Assembly (NCBI GenBank): GCA_050015575.1
Contig: JBEKBD010000037.1
Span: 1-24,103 of the forward strand
From: Roseiarcus sp050015575
GTDB taxonomy: Bacteria; Pseudomonadota; Alphaproteobacteria; Rhizobiales; Beijerinckiaceae
Direction of reading: 5' to 3'
Length of the DNA stretch: 24,103 nucleotides
Of this stretch, positions 15,430 to 22,654 are shown piece by piece. A model generated the notes under the pieces. It worked only from the letters and a program-made list of their open reading frames with translations. It searched no databases and had not been told where the DNA came from. Position 1 is the stretch's first letter, and each line of letters starts with the position of its first letter. The translations under genes were made by a program, and so were the position numbers.

Positions 15430-15732
15430 ATGACCGCACGCATCTATCTTCCCGCGCGAAGCGCGACGCAGGCCGGCCAGTCGAAGGACAAGTGGATCCT
15501 CGAGTACGAACCGGAATCGCCGCGCCGCATCGAACCGTTGATGGGTTGGACGAGTTCGTCCGACATGAAGGCGCAGGTGAAGCTGCGCTTCGACAGCAAG
15601 GACGAGGCGATCGCCTACGCCGCGCGCAACGGCGTCGCCTATCGGGTCGAAGAACCCAAGCTTTCGCAGCGCAAGAGCGTATCCTATTCCGACAACTTTC
15701 GGCCCGGCCGCGTCGTGCCGTGGTCGCATTGA
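15430..15732 (+). CDS. NDUFS4-type accessory subunit of respiratory complex I
   Basis: 100 residues of the ETC complex I subunit (NDUFS4/AQDQ, 18 kDa) family. This subunit occurs in alphaproteobacteria and mitochondria and stabilises the peripheral arm of NADH:quinone oxidoreductase. Seen are ARIYLPARSATQAGQ at the start, WILEYEP, PLMGWTSSSDMKAQVKLRF, SKDEAIAYAARNG and the C-terminal SYSDNFRPGRVVPWSH, which is nearly the family consensus. The length is normal for bacterial members. It sits between two tRNA genes, 37 bp after tRNA-Pro and 22 bp before tRNA-Arg, away from any nuo operon. It may be expressed on a transcript processed at the tRNAs; that is inference. Confidence 0.95.
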   Translation: MTARIYLPARSATQAGQSKDKWILEYEPESPRRIEPLMGWTSSSDMKAQVKLRFDSKDEAIAYAARNGVAYRVEEPKLSQRKSVSYSDNFRPGRVVPWSH

Positions 15733-15754
15733 ATGACGAGCCGAACGAGGCGCA

Positions 15755-15831
15755 GGCTCCGTAGCTCAGCTGGATAGAGCAGCCGCCTTCTAAGCGGCAG
15801 GTCGCAGGTTCGAGCCCTGCCGGAGTCGCCA
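15755..15831 (+). tRNA. tRNA-Arg (anticodon TCT)
   Basis: A 77-base gene with an encoded CCA. The acceptor stem GGCTCCG pairs with CGGAGTC (one G:T pair), the D-arm is GCTC...GAGC, the anticodon stem GCCGC/GCGGC encloses the loop CTTCTAA (TCT), and the T-arm is GCAGG-TTCGAGC-CCTGC. It reads AGA and AGG, rare codons in a GC-rich genome. Confidence 0.96.
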
Positions 15832-15894
15832 GCCCGAAATCGCGTCGCGGCCGTCGCTTCGAGCCGGGTCGCGAGGCCCGTCGAGGAGGCCGAT

Positions 15895-16620
15895 CTGCAG
15901 ACCGCCGCTTGCATCCGCTGGGGAACGCGATTTCCCGTCGAATACGCCAACCGGCTCTATCGCGGCGTCATGCGCAACGTCGCCCGGCCGACTCGCTTCG
16001 TCGCCTTCGTCGACGATCCCACCGGCCTCGACCCAGGGATCGAGACGAGGCCCATCCCGCCGATCAAGCTGCCGGCGAGCGGTCTGGGCGGCAGCCCGTG
16101 GCGCAAGCTCGCGCTGTGGTCGCGCGACATCGGCCTTTCCGGCGACGTCCTGTTTCTCGACCTCGACGTCGTCGTCGTCGGCCCGCTCGACGCGCTGTTC
16201 GAACTCGAACCCGGCAAGCTCGCCATCATCCGCGATTGGGGATCGAAAGGCTGCGGCAATTCCTCGGTGATGCGCTTCCCCGCCGGCGGCGCGCCGCACC
16301 TGGTGGACAATTTCGAGCAAGCGCCGCTGGAGAAGCGCCGCCTCTATTCGAACGAGCAGGTCTATCTGAGTCGCGAGTCGGGCCTGCCGATGGTCTTCTG
16401 GCCGTGCGAATGGTGCCCGAGCTTCAAAGCCACGATGATGCCGCGTTTTCCATTCAATCATTGGAAAAAGGTGGAGATTCCCCCGGGCGCCCGCATCGTC
16501 GTTTTCACCGGCCATCCACAGCCGCATGAGGCCGCGGAGGGCAAATGGCCGGCGCCGTGGTGGAAGAAAGCCTATAAGAGCGTGCGCCCGGCGACTTGGC
16601 TGAGCGAACATTGGCGCTGA
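15895..16620 (+). CDS. Small DxD glycosyltransferase with an apparent CTG start
   Basis: About 241 residues with a GT-A/GT8-like layout: LFLDLDVVVVGPLD carries the D89-x-D91 metal/nucleotide-sugar motif, followed by LAIIRDWG, NSSVMRFPAGG, RRLYSNEQVYLS, VFWPCEWCPSFK, GARIVVFTGHPQPHEA and a C-terminal SVRPATWLSEHWR. The first ATG in frame (15970, Met26) would remove the family-typical opening CIRWGTRFPVEYANRLYRGV, which is open in frame before it. The only initiator-like codon there is CTG at 15895, five bases after GAGGAGG, giving MQTAACIRWGTRF. No ATG, GTG or TTG lies between the tRNA and this point. It is probably a cytoplasmic transferase for a short sugar chain; donor and acceptor are unknown. 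Confidence 0.8.
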   Translation: MQTAACIRWGTRFPVEYANRLYRGVMRNVARPTRFVAFVDDPTGLDPGIETRPIPPIKLPASGLGGSPWRKLALWSRDIGLSGDVLFLDLDVVVVGPLDALFELEPGKLAIIRDWGSKGCGNSSVMRFPAGGAPHLVDNFEQAPLEKRRLYSNEQVYLSRESGLPMVFWPCEWCPSFKATMMPRFPFNHWKKVEIPPGARIVVFTGHPQPHEAAEGKWPAPWWKKAYKSVRPATWLSEHWR

Positions 16621-16647
16621 TTGATTTCGCGCATGGACGGCGGATGG

Positions 16648-16682
16648 GTTAGGTTCTTGGAAAGCGTTAGGGTCTTGGAAAG
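16648..16682. repeat. Two 17-bp near-identical direct repeats upstream of rlpA
   Basis: GTTAGGTTCTTGGAAAG (16648-16664) is followed one base later by GTTAGGGTCTTGGAAAG (16666-16682), with one mismatch. The 18-bp period puts both copies on nearly the same face of DNA (under two turns). It lies in the 177-bp spacer before rlpA and could be a regulator-binding pair or chance duplication. Confidence 0.5.
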
Positions 16683-16797
16683 GAAGTCGGGCCAAAGTGG
16701 CGTGTGAAATTTCTGTTGAACCGCGTTTTCGTCCGAACGGCCTTTCCGCCGTGCCGCGGACGTGTCTTTCTGGCGTAGCCGTAACGAGTTCGGGTCG

Positions 16798-17775
16798 ATG
16801 AGAGTGGCCGCCGGAATGTTTGGCGTCGGGCCCGGCTTCGGAAGCTGGCGTCGAGCGGGCGCGCTAGCGCTGGTCGCGGCTTCGCTGGCCGGTTGCGCGC
16901 AGGCGCCGTCCCCTTACGCCCGCCGCGGCGGCAATGAATATTTTTCAACCGCCAAATATGGCCCTGCGAGCCCGCGAATGGTCGCCGACGGCGAGCCGGT
17001 GCCGCGCGGAGGCGGCCAATATCTCGTCGGCCGGCCTTACACGATCGCCGGACGCACGTATCGCCCGAGCGAGAATTCCGCCTACAGCGCGGTGGGCATG
17101 GCCTCTTGGTACGGCGACGCGTTTCAGGGGCGGCGCACCGCCAACGGCGAGGTCTACGACATGCGCTCGCTCAGCGCGGCGCATCCGACCATGCCGCTGC
17201 CCAGCTACGCCAGGGTGACCAATCTCGCCAACGGCTATTCGATCGTCGTGCGCGTCAACGATCGCGGCCCCTTTCACGGCGGGCGGGTCATGGACGTGTC
17301 CTCGCGCGTGGCCGACCTGCTCGATTTCAAGAGCGCCGGCACCGCGAGGGTGAAGGTCGAGTATGTCGGCCGCGCCCCGCTCGAAGGCTCCGACGATTCG
17401 ACGTTGCTGGCGACGCTGCGCACCGGCCGCGAGCCGACGATGGTCGCCGCGCGCGCGCCCGCCGCGGGTTCCGAGCCGGCCGGCGACCCGACGACCGCCA
17501 CGATCGCCCCCAATCCCAAATTATTGAAGGCGCCGCCGCCGCCGCCGCGCCCGTTCGATCTCGGGGCCGTCGCCCGGGCGATCGGCCCGGTCGCCGCGGC
17601 GGCGCCGCCGCCGCGACGGCCCCTTCAGCAGGCCGCCCTGGCCGGCGAGCGGTCCCTCTATTTCGCCCCGAGCGAGAGCGCGGCGATACGCCTGCTGTGG
17701 CCCGACCCGTTCTCGGGGCTGATCGAGCCGGGCGAAGCGCCGCGAGCCGCCGCTTCCGCGGCCGAGGAACGGTAG
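16798..17775 (+). CDS. rlpA: RlpA-like septal lytic transglycosylase, lipoprotein, no SPOR domain
   Basis: 325 residues from ATG 16798; GTG 16762 or ATG 16816 are possible starts, all with weak ribosome binding sites. A hydrophobic signal (about 19-30) ends in the lipobox LAGC with Cys33, so it is a lipoprotein, probably of the outer membrane. The double-psi beta-barrel domain lies at about 95-190 (GMASWYGDAFQGRRTANGEVYD, VRVNDRGPFHGGRVMDVS). Glu118, Asp121 and His129 match the spacing of residues needed by Pseudomonas RlpA to cleave naked glycan strands at the septum. The C-terminal 120 residues are Pro/Ala-rich, and no SPOR domain is recognisable, unlike classical RlpA. It opens the operon that continues to the end of the window. 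Confidence 0.92.
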   Translation: MRVAAGMFGVGPGFGSWRRAGALALVAASLAGCAQAPSPYARRGGNEYFSTAKYGPASPRMVADGEPVPRGGGQYLVGRPYTIAGRTYRPSENSAYSAVGMASWYGDAFQGRRTANGEVYDMRSLSAAHPTMPLPSYARVTNLANGYSIVVRVNDRGPFHGGRVMDVSSRVADLLDFKSAGTARVKVEYVGRAPLEGSDDSTLLATLRTGREPTMVAARAPAAGSEPAGDPTTATIAPNPKLLKAPPPPPRPFDLGAVARAIGPVAAAAPPPRRPLQQAALAGERSLYFAPSESAAIRLLWPDPFSGLIEPGEAPRAAASAAEER

Positions 17776-17821
17776 CGCCGCCAAGCGAGCGTGCGCGATC
17801 GTTGATTTCTGCATAAAGGCG

Positions 17822-19057
17822 ATGCAAGAACGTGCGCGCGCCGCGTTCCATCCGCCGCGCCGACGAGGATCGGCCTTGCCTGCTCACCGCTTTGCTCTGG
17901 CGTTGTCAGCGACGCTGCTGGCGTTGGTCCTGCCGATTTCGGCTGCGCGCGCGCAGGGCTTTCAGACCAGCGCGCCGTTCGCGTTGCTCGTCGACTACGA
18001 GAGCGGCGGCGTGCTGCTGGAGAAGAACGCCGACGAAGCGATGACGCCGGGCGCGACCGTCAAGCTCTTGACCGCGGAGATCGTCTTCCGCGAACTCAAG
18101 GAAGGTCGCCTGCATCTCGACGACACCTTCGTGGTTTCGGAAAACGCCTGGCGCAACGGCGGCGCGCATTCGCATGGACCGGCGACGTTTCTCGACATCC
18201 ACAGCGAAGTGCGGATCGACGATCTCTTGCAGGGCCTCATCGTTCAGGCCGGCAACGACGCGGCGATGACCCTCGCGGAAGGCATCGCGGGAACGGAGGA
18301 CAATTTCGCCGTGCTGATGAACAAGCGCGCCGCCGAACTCGGCATGGCGCATTCCGTGTTCGTCGACGCGAGAGGCAAAAGCGACCCCAAGCAGCATGTG
18401 AGCGCGCGCGACATGGCGTCGCTGGCCGTCCATCTCATTCGCGATTACCCCGACTATTATCATTATTTCGCCGAGAAGGAGTTCACCTGGAACAGGATCC
18501 GCCAGCTCAACCGCGACCCGCTGCTCAACATGGACGTGGGCGCCGACGGCCTGATGACCGGGGACGCCCCCGAGAGCGGCTACGGCCTGGTCGGTTCGGC
18601 CGAGCAGGAGGGCCAGCGTCTGATCCTCGTCGTCAACGGGTTGAAGACGGCGGCCGACCGCGCCGAGGAATCGCGCAAACTGTTCAACTGGGGCTTTCGT
18701 TCGTTCGACCCGCGCGTGCTGTTCCAACCCGGCGAGACGGTCGGTACGGCGACGGTCTACGGCGGCGAACAGAGCGAAGTCCCCTTGGCCAGCGATAGGC
18801 CGCTGAAGATCTTTCTGCCGCGCGGCTCGCAGGACAGGCTGACCGCGAAGATCGTCTATCTCGGCCCGCTGCCGGCGCCTGTCGCCGCGGGCGTCGAGGT
18901 CGCGCGGCTCAAAGTCTGGCGCGGACAGATTCTGGCGCTCGACGCGCCGCTCAAGACCAAGGCCGCCGTTCCCTTGGGCGGCTTGAGCAAGCGGGCCTTG
19001 GACGCGGCGATCGAATTCGCGGTCGGCGTGGTCCGCAAAGCGTTGGCGATCATTTGA
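17822..19057 (+). CDS. dacA: D-alanyl-D-alanine carboxypeptidase homologue (PBP5/DacA) lacking all catalytic motifs
   Basis: 411 residues, full family length. The signal peptide (about 21-44, cut near ARA|Q) leads to a peptidase S11 domain (about 50-285), a PBP5 C-terminal beta domain (about 300-380) and an amphipathic membrane-anchoring end (LDAAIEFAVGVVRKALAII). The surrounding sequence fits DacA closely (ELKEGRL, RIDDLLQGLIVQ, NDAAMTLAEGIAG, FTWNRIRQLNRDPLL, ESGYGLVGSA). However, the three active-site motifs are changed: SxxK is A78-T-V-K81, S-x-N is A143-G-N145, and K-T-G is M245-T-G247. With no nucleophilic serine it cannot form an acyl-enzyme, so D,D-carboxypeptidase activity and penicillin acylation are not expected. 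The frame is intact inside a conserved operon and its stop overlaps tmk, so a structural or regulatory role is likelier than simple decay. Confidence 0.9.
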   Translation: MQERARAAFHPPRRRGSALPAHRFALALSATLLALVLPISAARAQGFQTSAPFALLVDYESGGVLLEKNADEAMTPGATVKLLTAEIVFRELKEGRLHLDDTFVVSENAWRNGGAHSHGPATFLDIHSEVRIDDLLQGLIVQAGNDAAMTLAEGIAGTEDNFAVLMNKRAAELGMAHSVFVDARGKSDPKQHVSARDMASLAVHLIRDYPDYYHYFAEKEFTWNRIRQLNRDPLLNMDVGADGLMTGDAPESGYGLVGSAEQEGQRLILVVNGLKTAADRAEESRKLFNWGFRSFDPRVLFQPGETVGTATVYGGEQSEVPLASDRPLKIFLPRGSQDRLTAKIVYLGPLPAPVAAGVEVARLKVWRGQILALDAPLKTKAAVPLGGLSKRALDAAIEFAVGVVRKALAII

Positions 19058-19734
19058 TGGCCGGCGCGCCGGCGCGAGGCCGGTTCGTCACGCTCGAAGG
19101 CGGGGAGGGCGCGGGCAAGTCGGTCCAAGCGCGCCGGCTCGCCGAGCGTCTAAGAGAACTCGGGCTCGCCGTCGTTCTCACCCGCGAGCCGGGCGGCTCT
19201 CCCGGCGCCGAAGCCTTGCGCGAAGTCATTCTCTCCGGCGCCGCCGCGCGCTTCGGCGCGGTGGGCGAAGCCTTGCTGTTCAGCGCCGCGCGCATCGACC
19301 ACGTCGACAACACGATCGCGCCGGCGTTGCGGCGCGGCGATTGGGTGGTGTGCGACCGTTTCGCCGATTCGACGCGCGCCTACCAAGGGGTCGCCGGCCA
19401 GGTCGACCCGGACTTGCTCGCCGTCCTAGAGCGCGTCGCGGTAGGCGCTTGCCGGCCCGACCTGACCCTGATCCTCGATTTGCCGGCCGCCGAGGGCCTC
19501 GCCCGCGCCGCGGCCCGACGCGGCCACGACGAAACGGCGGACCGATTCGAGCGCGAAGGCCCGGCCTTTCACGACGCGCTGCGTCACGCGTTCCTGTCGA
19601 TCGCGCGCGCCGAGCCCGAGCGCTGCGCGGTGATCGACGCCGGCGCCGGGGAAGACGAAGTCGCCGCGGCGATCTGGACGGTCGTGCGCGAGCGGTTGGC
19701 CGGCGCGCTCGACGAGGAGGCGAAAGAGCGATGA
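19057..19734 (+). CDS. tmk: Thymidylate kinase
   Basis: 225 residues. Phosphorylates dTMP to dTDP with ATP in the cytoplasm. P-loop G15-GEGAGK-S22 with VTLEGGEGAGKSVQ; the threonine that usually follows KS is valine. Then LTREPGGSPGAEALREVIL for dTMP binding, LLFSAARIDHVDNTIAPAL, the DRFADSTRAYQG signature, LTLILDLPAAEGL and a LID-like RGHDETADRFEREG. The length is typical. The ATG at 19057 shares its A with the TGA of dacA (TGATG); the TTG one codon earlier is less likely. It overlaps holB by four bases, so dacA, tmk and holB are translated in close coupling. Confidence 0.96.
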   Translation: MAGAPARGRFVTLEGGEGAGKSVQARRLAERLRELGLAVVLTREPGGSPGAEALREVILSGAAARFGAVGEALLFSAARIDHVDNTIAPALRRGDWVVCDRFADSTRAYQGVAGQVDPDLLAVLERVAVGACRPDLTLILDLPAAEGLARAAARRGHDETADRFEREGPAFHDALRHAFLSIARAEPERCAVIDAGAGEDEVAAAIWTVVRERLAGALDEEAKER

Positions 19735-20798
19735 GCAGAGGCCTGCCGGAGGCGCCGCCGGAAAGCGACGCCTTCCCGGGCGCGCCGCATCCACGCCTAG
19801 CGACGCGGCTGATCGGCCACGCCGCCGCCGAGGCCGAAATGCTCGCCGCCTACCGCGAGCGACGGCTCGCCCACGCCTGGCTGATCGGCGGGCGCGAAGG
19901 CGTCGGCAAAGCGACGCTCGCCTGGCGCTTCGCCCGTTTCGTGCTCGCGAACCCCGATCCGGACGCGCCCGCGGCGCGCGCGGCGACGAGCCTCGCGGTG
20001 GCCCCCGATCATCCCGCGGCGCGCCAGCTCGCGGCGCTGGCGCACCCCGACTTCGCGCTGCTGCGCCGCGAGTGGAATCCCAAGTCGAAGTCCTTCTTCT
20101 CGGAAATTCGCGTTGAAGACGTCCGCGACGGCCTCGACATGTTCCATTTGTCGGCGGCGTTCGGCGGCTGGCGCGTCGCCATCGTCGACAGCGCCGAGGA
20201 CCTCAACCGCAGCGGCGCCAACAGCCTGCTGAAGATCGTCGAGGAACCGCCGCCGCGTTCGCTGATCCTGATCGTCGCGCATCGACCAGGCCAAACGCTG
20301 GCGACCATCCGCTCGCGCTGCCGGCGCCTGCAACTGGAGCGGCTCTCGCCCGCGGAGATCGGCGAGGTCGTCGGCGGGCTCGGAGCGCCGTGGGACGCCG
20401 CGGACCGCACGGCGCGCGAGGCCGCCGCCGCGCGCGCCGACGGCTCGGTGCGCGAAGCCTTGCGCCGTCTCGATGCCGAAGACGACGGCGTCGGCGCCTT
20501 GATCGACGCCGCGATCGCGCAATTGCCGAGGGCCGATCCGCGCGCGGTCCACCAGCTCGCGGAAGCGGTGAGCGGGCGCGCGGCGGGCGAGGCGTTCGAG
20601 ACGCTGACCATCGCGCTCTACGATTGGCTCGCCGCGCGGGCGAGGGGCGACGCCTCGGCCGCGGCGCGCGAAGCCCTGGCGGAGCTGTGGGACCGGCTGC
20701 GCGCCGCGACGCGAGAGACCGAGGCGCTGAACCTCGACCGCAAGCTGCACGTGCTCGCCGTGTTCGAGGAATTCTCGGCCCGGGCGCGATTTCTCTAG
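19731..20798 (+). CDS. holB: DNA polymerase III delta-prime subunit
   Basis: 355 residues of the AAA+ clamp-loader delta-prime family, a part of the complex that loads the sliding clamp in replication. Seen are RLIGHAAAEAEMLAAYRERRLAHAWLIGG followed by a P-loop-like GREGVGKAT (54-62), AHPDFALLRREWN, IRVEDVRDGLDMFHLSAAFGGWRVAIVDSAEDLNRSGANSLLKIVEEPP and the sensor-1/SRC segment RSRCRRLQL. Only one cysteine (in SRC) was seen, so the four-cysteine zinc module of E. coli delta-prime is absent. The ATG overlaps the tmk stop (ATGA), an arrangement conserved in alphaproteobacteria. A 61-bp gap precedes metG. Confidence 0.95.
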   Translation: MSRGLPEAPPESDAFPGAPHPRLATRLIGHAAAEAEMLAAYRERRLAHAWLIGGREGVGKATLAWRFARFVLANPDPDAPAARAATSLAVAPDHPAARQLAALAHPDFALLRREWNPKSKSFFSEIRVEDVRDGLDMFHLSAAFGGWRVAIVDSAEDLNRSGANSLLKIVEEPPPRSLILIVAHRPGQTLATIRSRCRRLQLERLSPAEIGEVVGGLGAPWDAADRTAREAAAARADGSVREALRRLDAEDDGVGALIDAAIAQLPRADPRAVHQLAEAVSGRAAGEAFETLTIALYDWLAARARGDASAAAREALAELWDRLRAATRETEALNLDRKLHVLAVFEEFSARARFL

Positions 20799-20859
20799 GC
20801 GCGGGCGAAACGCGCGCCGCGCATTTTCAAGCCGAGAAAAATCCTTTAGGACGGCGGGC

Positions 20860-22446
20860 ATGAGCGCGAACCGACGTTTCTACCTCACCACCGCCATCCC
20901 CTACGCCAACGGCGCGCCGCACATCGGCCACGCCTACGAGCGCATCGCCGCGGACGCCATCCAGCGATTCATGCGTCTGGACGGGCGCGAGACGCTGTTC
21001 GTCACCGGCATGGACGAATACGGCCTCAAAGTTCAGCAGACCGCGGCGCGCGAGGGCGTGACGCCGCAGGCGTTCGTCGACGGCGTCGCGGCGCAGTTCG
21101 AGGCGATGGGCGAAGCGCTCAACGCGCGCGCCGACGACATCGTGCGCACCACGCAGGCGCGCCACCAGCGCTCGGTGCAGGCGATCTGGGAGCGGATGAA
21201 GGCCAACGGCGACGTCTATCTCTCGAAATACGCCGGCTGGTATTCGGTGCGCGACGAAGCCTATTTCGACGAGGGCGAACTGACCGACGGACCAAACGGC
21301 GCCAAGCTCGCGCCGAGCGGCGCGCCGGCGCAATGGGTCGAGGAGGAGAGCTATTTCTTCAGGCTGTCGGCGTACGCCGAGCGGCTTCTCGCGCATTACG
21401 AGGCCAATCCCGATTTCATCACGCCGGAGACCTATCGCAACGAAATCGTCGCCTTCGTCCGCCGCGGCCTCGCCGACGTGTCGATTAGCCGCACCACTTT
21501 CGACTGGGGCGTGCCGGTCCCCGGCGATCCCAAGCACGTCATGTACGTCTGGGTCGACGCGCTGACCAACTACCTCACCGCCACCGGCTTTCCCGACGAC
21601 GGGCCGCGGACGAAATTCTGGCCCGCCGACGCGCACGTGATCGGCAAGGACATCACCCGCTTCCACGCGATCTACTGGCCGGCGTTCCTGATGTCGGCGC
21701 ATTTGCCGCCGCCCCGCCAGATCGTCGTCCATGGCTTTCTGTTCAACCGCGGCGAGAAGATGTCGAAGTCGACCGGCAACGTCGTCAGTCCCGCGACGCT
21801 GATCGCCGATTACGGCCTCGACCCGTTGCGCTACTTCTTTTTGCGCGAAGTGCCGTTCGGCCAGGACGGCAACTATTCGCACGAGGCGATCGTGCAGCGC
21901 ATCAACGCCGATCTCGCCAACGACCTCGGCAATCTCGCCCAGCGCTCGCTGTCGATGATCGCCAAGAACTGCGGCGGCGCCGCGCCCGATTGGCGCGAGG
22001 GAACCCCGAGCGCCGACGATCTCGAGATGTTGGCCCTGGCCGACGCCTTGGTCGGCGCCGCGCGCGAGCACATGCGGACGTTTCAGCTGCATCTCTATCT
22101 CGGCGCGGTGTTCGACGTCATCGCCAAGGCGAACCGCTATTTCGCCGCCAGCGAGCCATGGAAGCTCGCCAAGAGCGACCCTAAGCGCATGCGCGTCGTG
22201 CTGTTTGCGACGATCGAGACGCTGCGCGCAGCGGCCATTCTGTTGCAGCCAGTTATGCCGGGGTCGATGGCCAAGCTGCTCGATCTGCTCGGCGTCGAAG
22301 CGGCGCGGCGCGACTTCGCGGCGCTGGATAACGCCGCCGATCAAGGGCGCTTCGAGGCGCCAAAGCGCTTGCCGCCGGGCCGGGCGCTGCCGGCGCCGTC
22401 GCCGGTGTTTCCGCGCTACGTCGAGCCGGAGGCGGCGGCGAAATGA
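20860..22446 (+). CDS. metG: Methionyl-tRNA synthetase, zinc-less short form
   Basis: 528 residues. Charges initiator and elongator tRNA-Met in the cytoplasm. Class I signatures: HIGH at 21-24 (GAPHIGHAYE) and KMSKS at 300-304 (RGEKMSKSTGN). TAIPYANG, VTGMDEYGLKVQ, GWYSVRDEAYFDEGEL, VWVDALTNYL and HVIGKDITRFHAIYWPA are close to consensus. The connective-peptide region has no cysteine pairs, so it belongs to the metal-free type, and there is no C-terminal tRNA-binding (Trbp111-like) domain. Both facts fit the MetG2-type enzyme of many alphaproteobacteria. It is in the same direction as holB and tatD, but a palindromic repeat element separates it from tatD. Confidence 0.97.
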   Translation: MSANRRFYLTTAIPYANGAPHIGHAYERIAADAIQRFMRLDGRETLFVTGMDEYGLKVQQTAAREGVTPQAFVDGVAAQFEAMGEALNARADDIVRTTQARHQRSVQAIWERMKANGDVYLSKYAGWYSVRDEAYFDEGELTDGPNGAKLAPSGAPAQWVEEESYFFRLSAYAERLLAHYEANPDFITPETYRNEIVAFVRRGLADVSISRTTFDWGVPVPGDPKHVMYVWVDALTNYLTATGFPDDGPRTKFWPADAHVIGKDITRFHAIYWPAFLMSAHLPPPRQIVVHGFLFNRGEKMSKSTGNVVSPATLIADYGLDPLRYFFLREVPFGQDGNYSHEAIVQRINADLANDLGNLAQRSLSMIAKNCGGAAPDWREGTPSADDLEMLALADALVGAAREHMRTFQLHLYLGAVFDVIAKANRYFAASEPWKLAKSDPKRMRVVLFATIETLRAAAILLQPVMPGSMAKLLDLLGVEAARRDFAALDNAADQGRFEAPKRLPPGRALPAPSPVFPRYVEPEAAAK

Positions 22447-22474
22447 GCGACGCCGTGCGACGAAACGTGTGCGC

Positions 22475-22636
22475 CCCTTCCCCCCTCGCGGGGGAACGCG
22501 GCCCTCGCGTCGGCGAGGGCCGGATAAGGGGTCGGCGCCGCTTGCACGCGGCCGCGTCGGTCGCCGCGCCCAACTCTGAAGCAACCCCTCATCCGTCGCG
22601 CTTCGCGCGCCACCTTCCCCCGCAAGGGGGGAAGGG
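22475..22636. repeat. Palindromic intergenic repeat element between metG and tatD
   Basis: A 162-bp element bounded by 22-bp near-perfect inverted arms (22475-22496 and 22615-22636, one mismatch). An inner pair (GGATAAGGGGT against ACCCCTCATCC, one mismatch) and a perfect 10-bp hairpin at 22499-22508/22513-22522 (GGCCCTCGC...GCGAGGGCC core) lie between. Each arm is itself nearly palindromic. The sequence style (CCCTCATCC, CACCTTCCCC, GCGCGAAGCGCG) is that of the dispersed extragenic repeats common in Hyphomicrobiales genomes. It leaves about 18 bp before the tatD start and could fold in mRNA, affecting 3' protection of metG or expression of tatD. Confidence 0.8.
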
Positions 22637-22654
22637 AGGCGGGAGCGCTTTGTG

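Noticed and set aside
14972..15439. 155-residue minus-strand frame containing GSRIRTCDLKYPKLPRYRAALYP
   Set aside because: This is the familiar false protein produced by translating the complement of a tRNA gene (here tRNA-Pro).
15316..16620. A genomic island integrated at one of the tRNA genes
   Set aside because: No integrase and no repeated tRNA 3' end was found downstream; the only shared sequence is the general T-arm common to both tRNAs.
15684..16695. Minus-strand frames over tRNA-Arg and the DxD glycosyltransferase (RARTCDLPLRRRLLYPAELRS, QGSNLRPAA)
   Set aside because: Antisense of tRNA-Arg and of a real gene; composition is a GC-skew shadow with no family resemblance.
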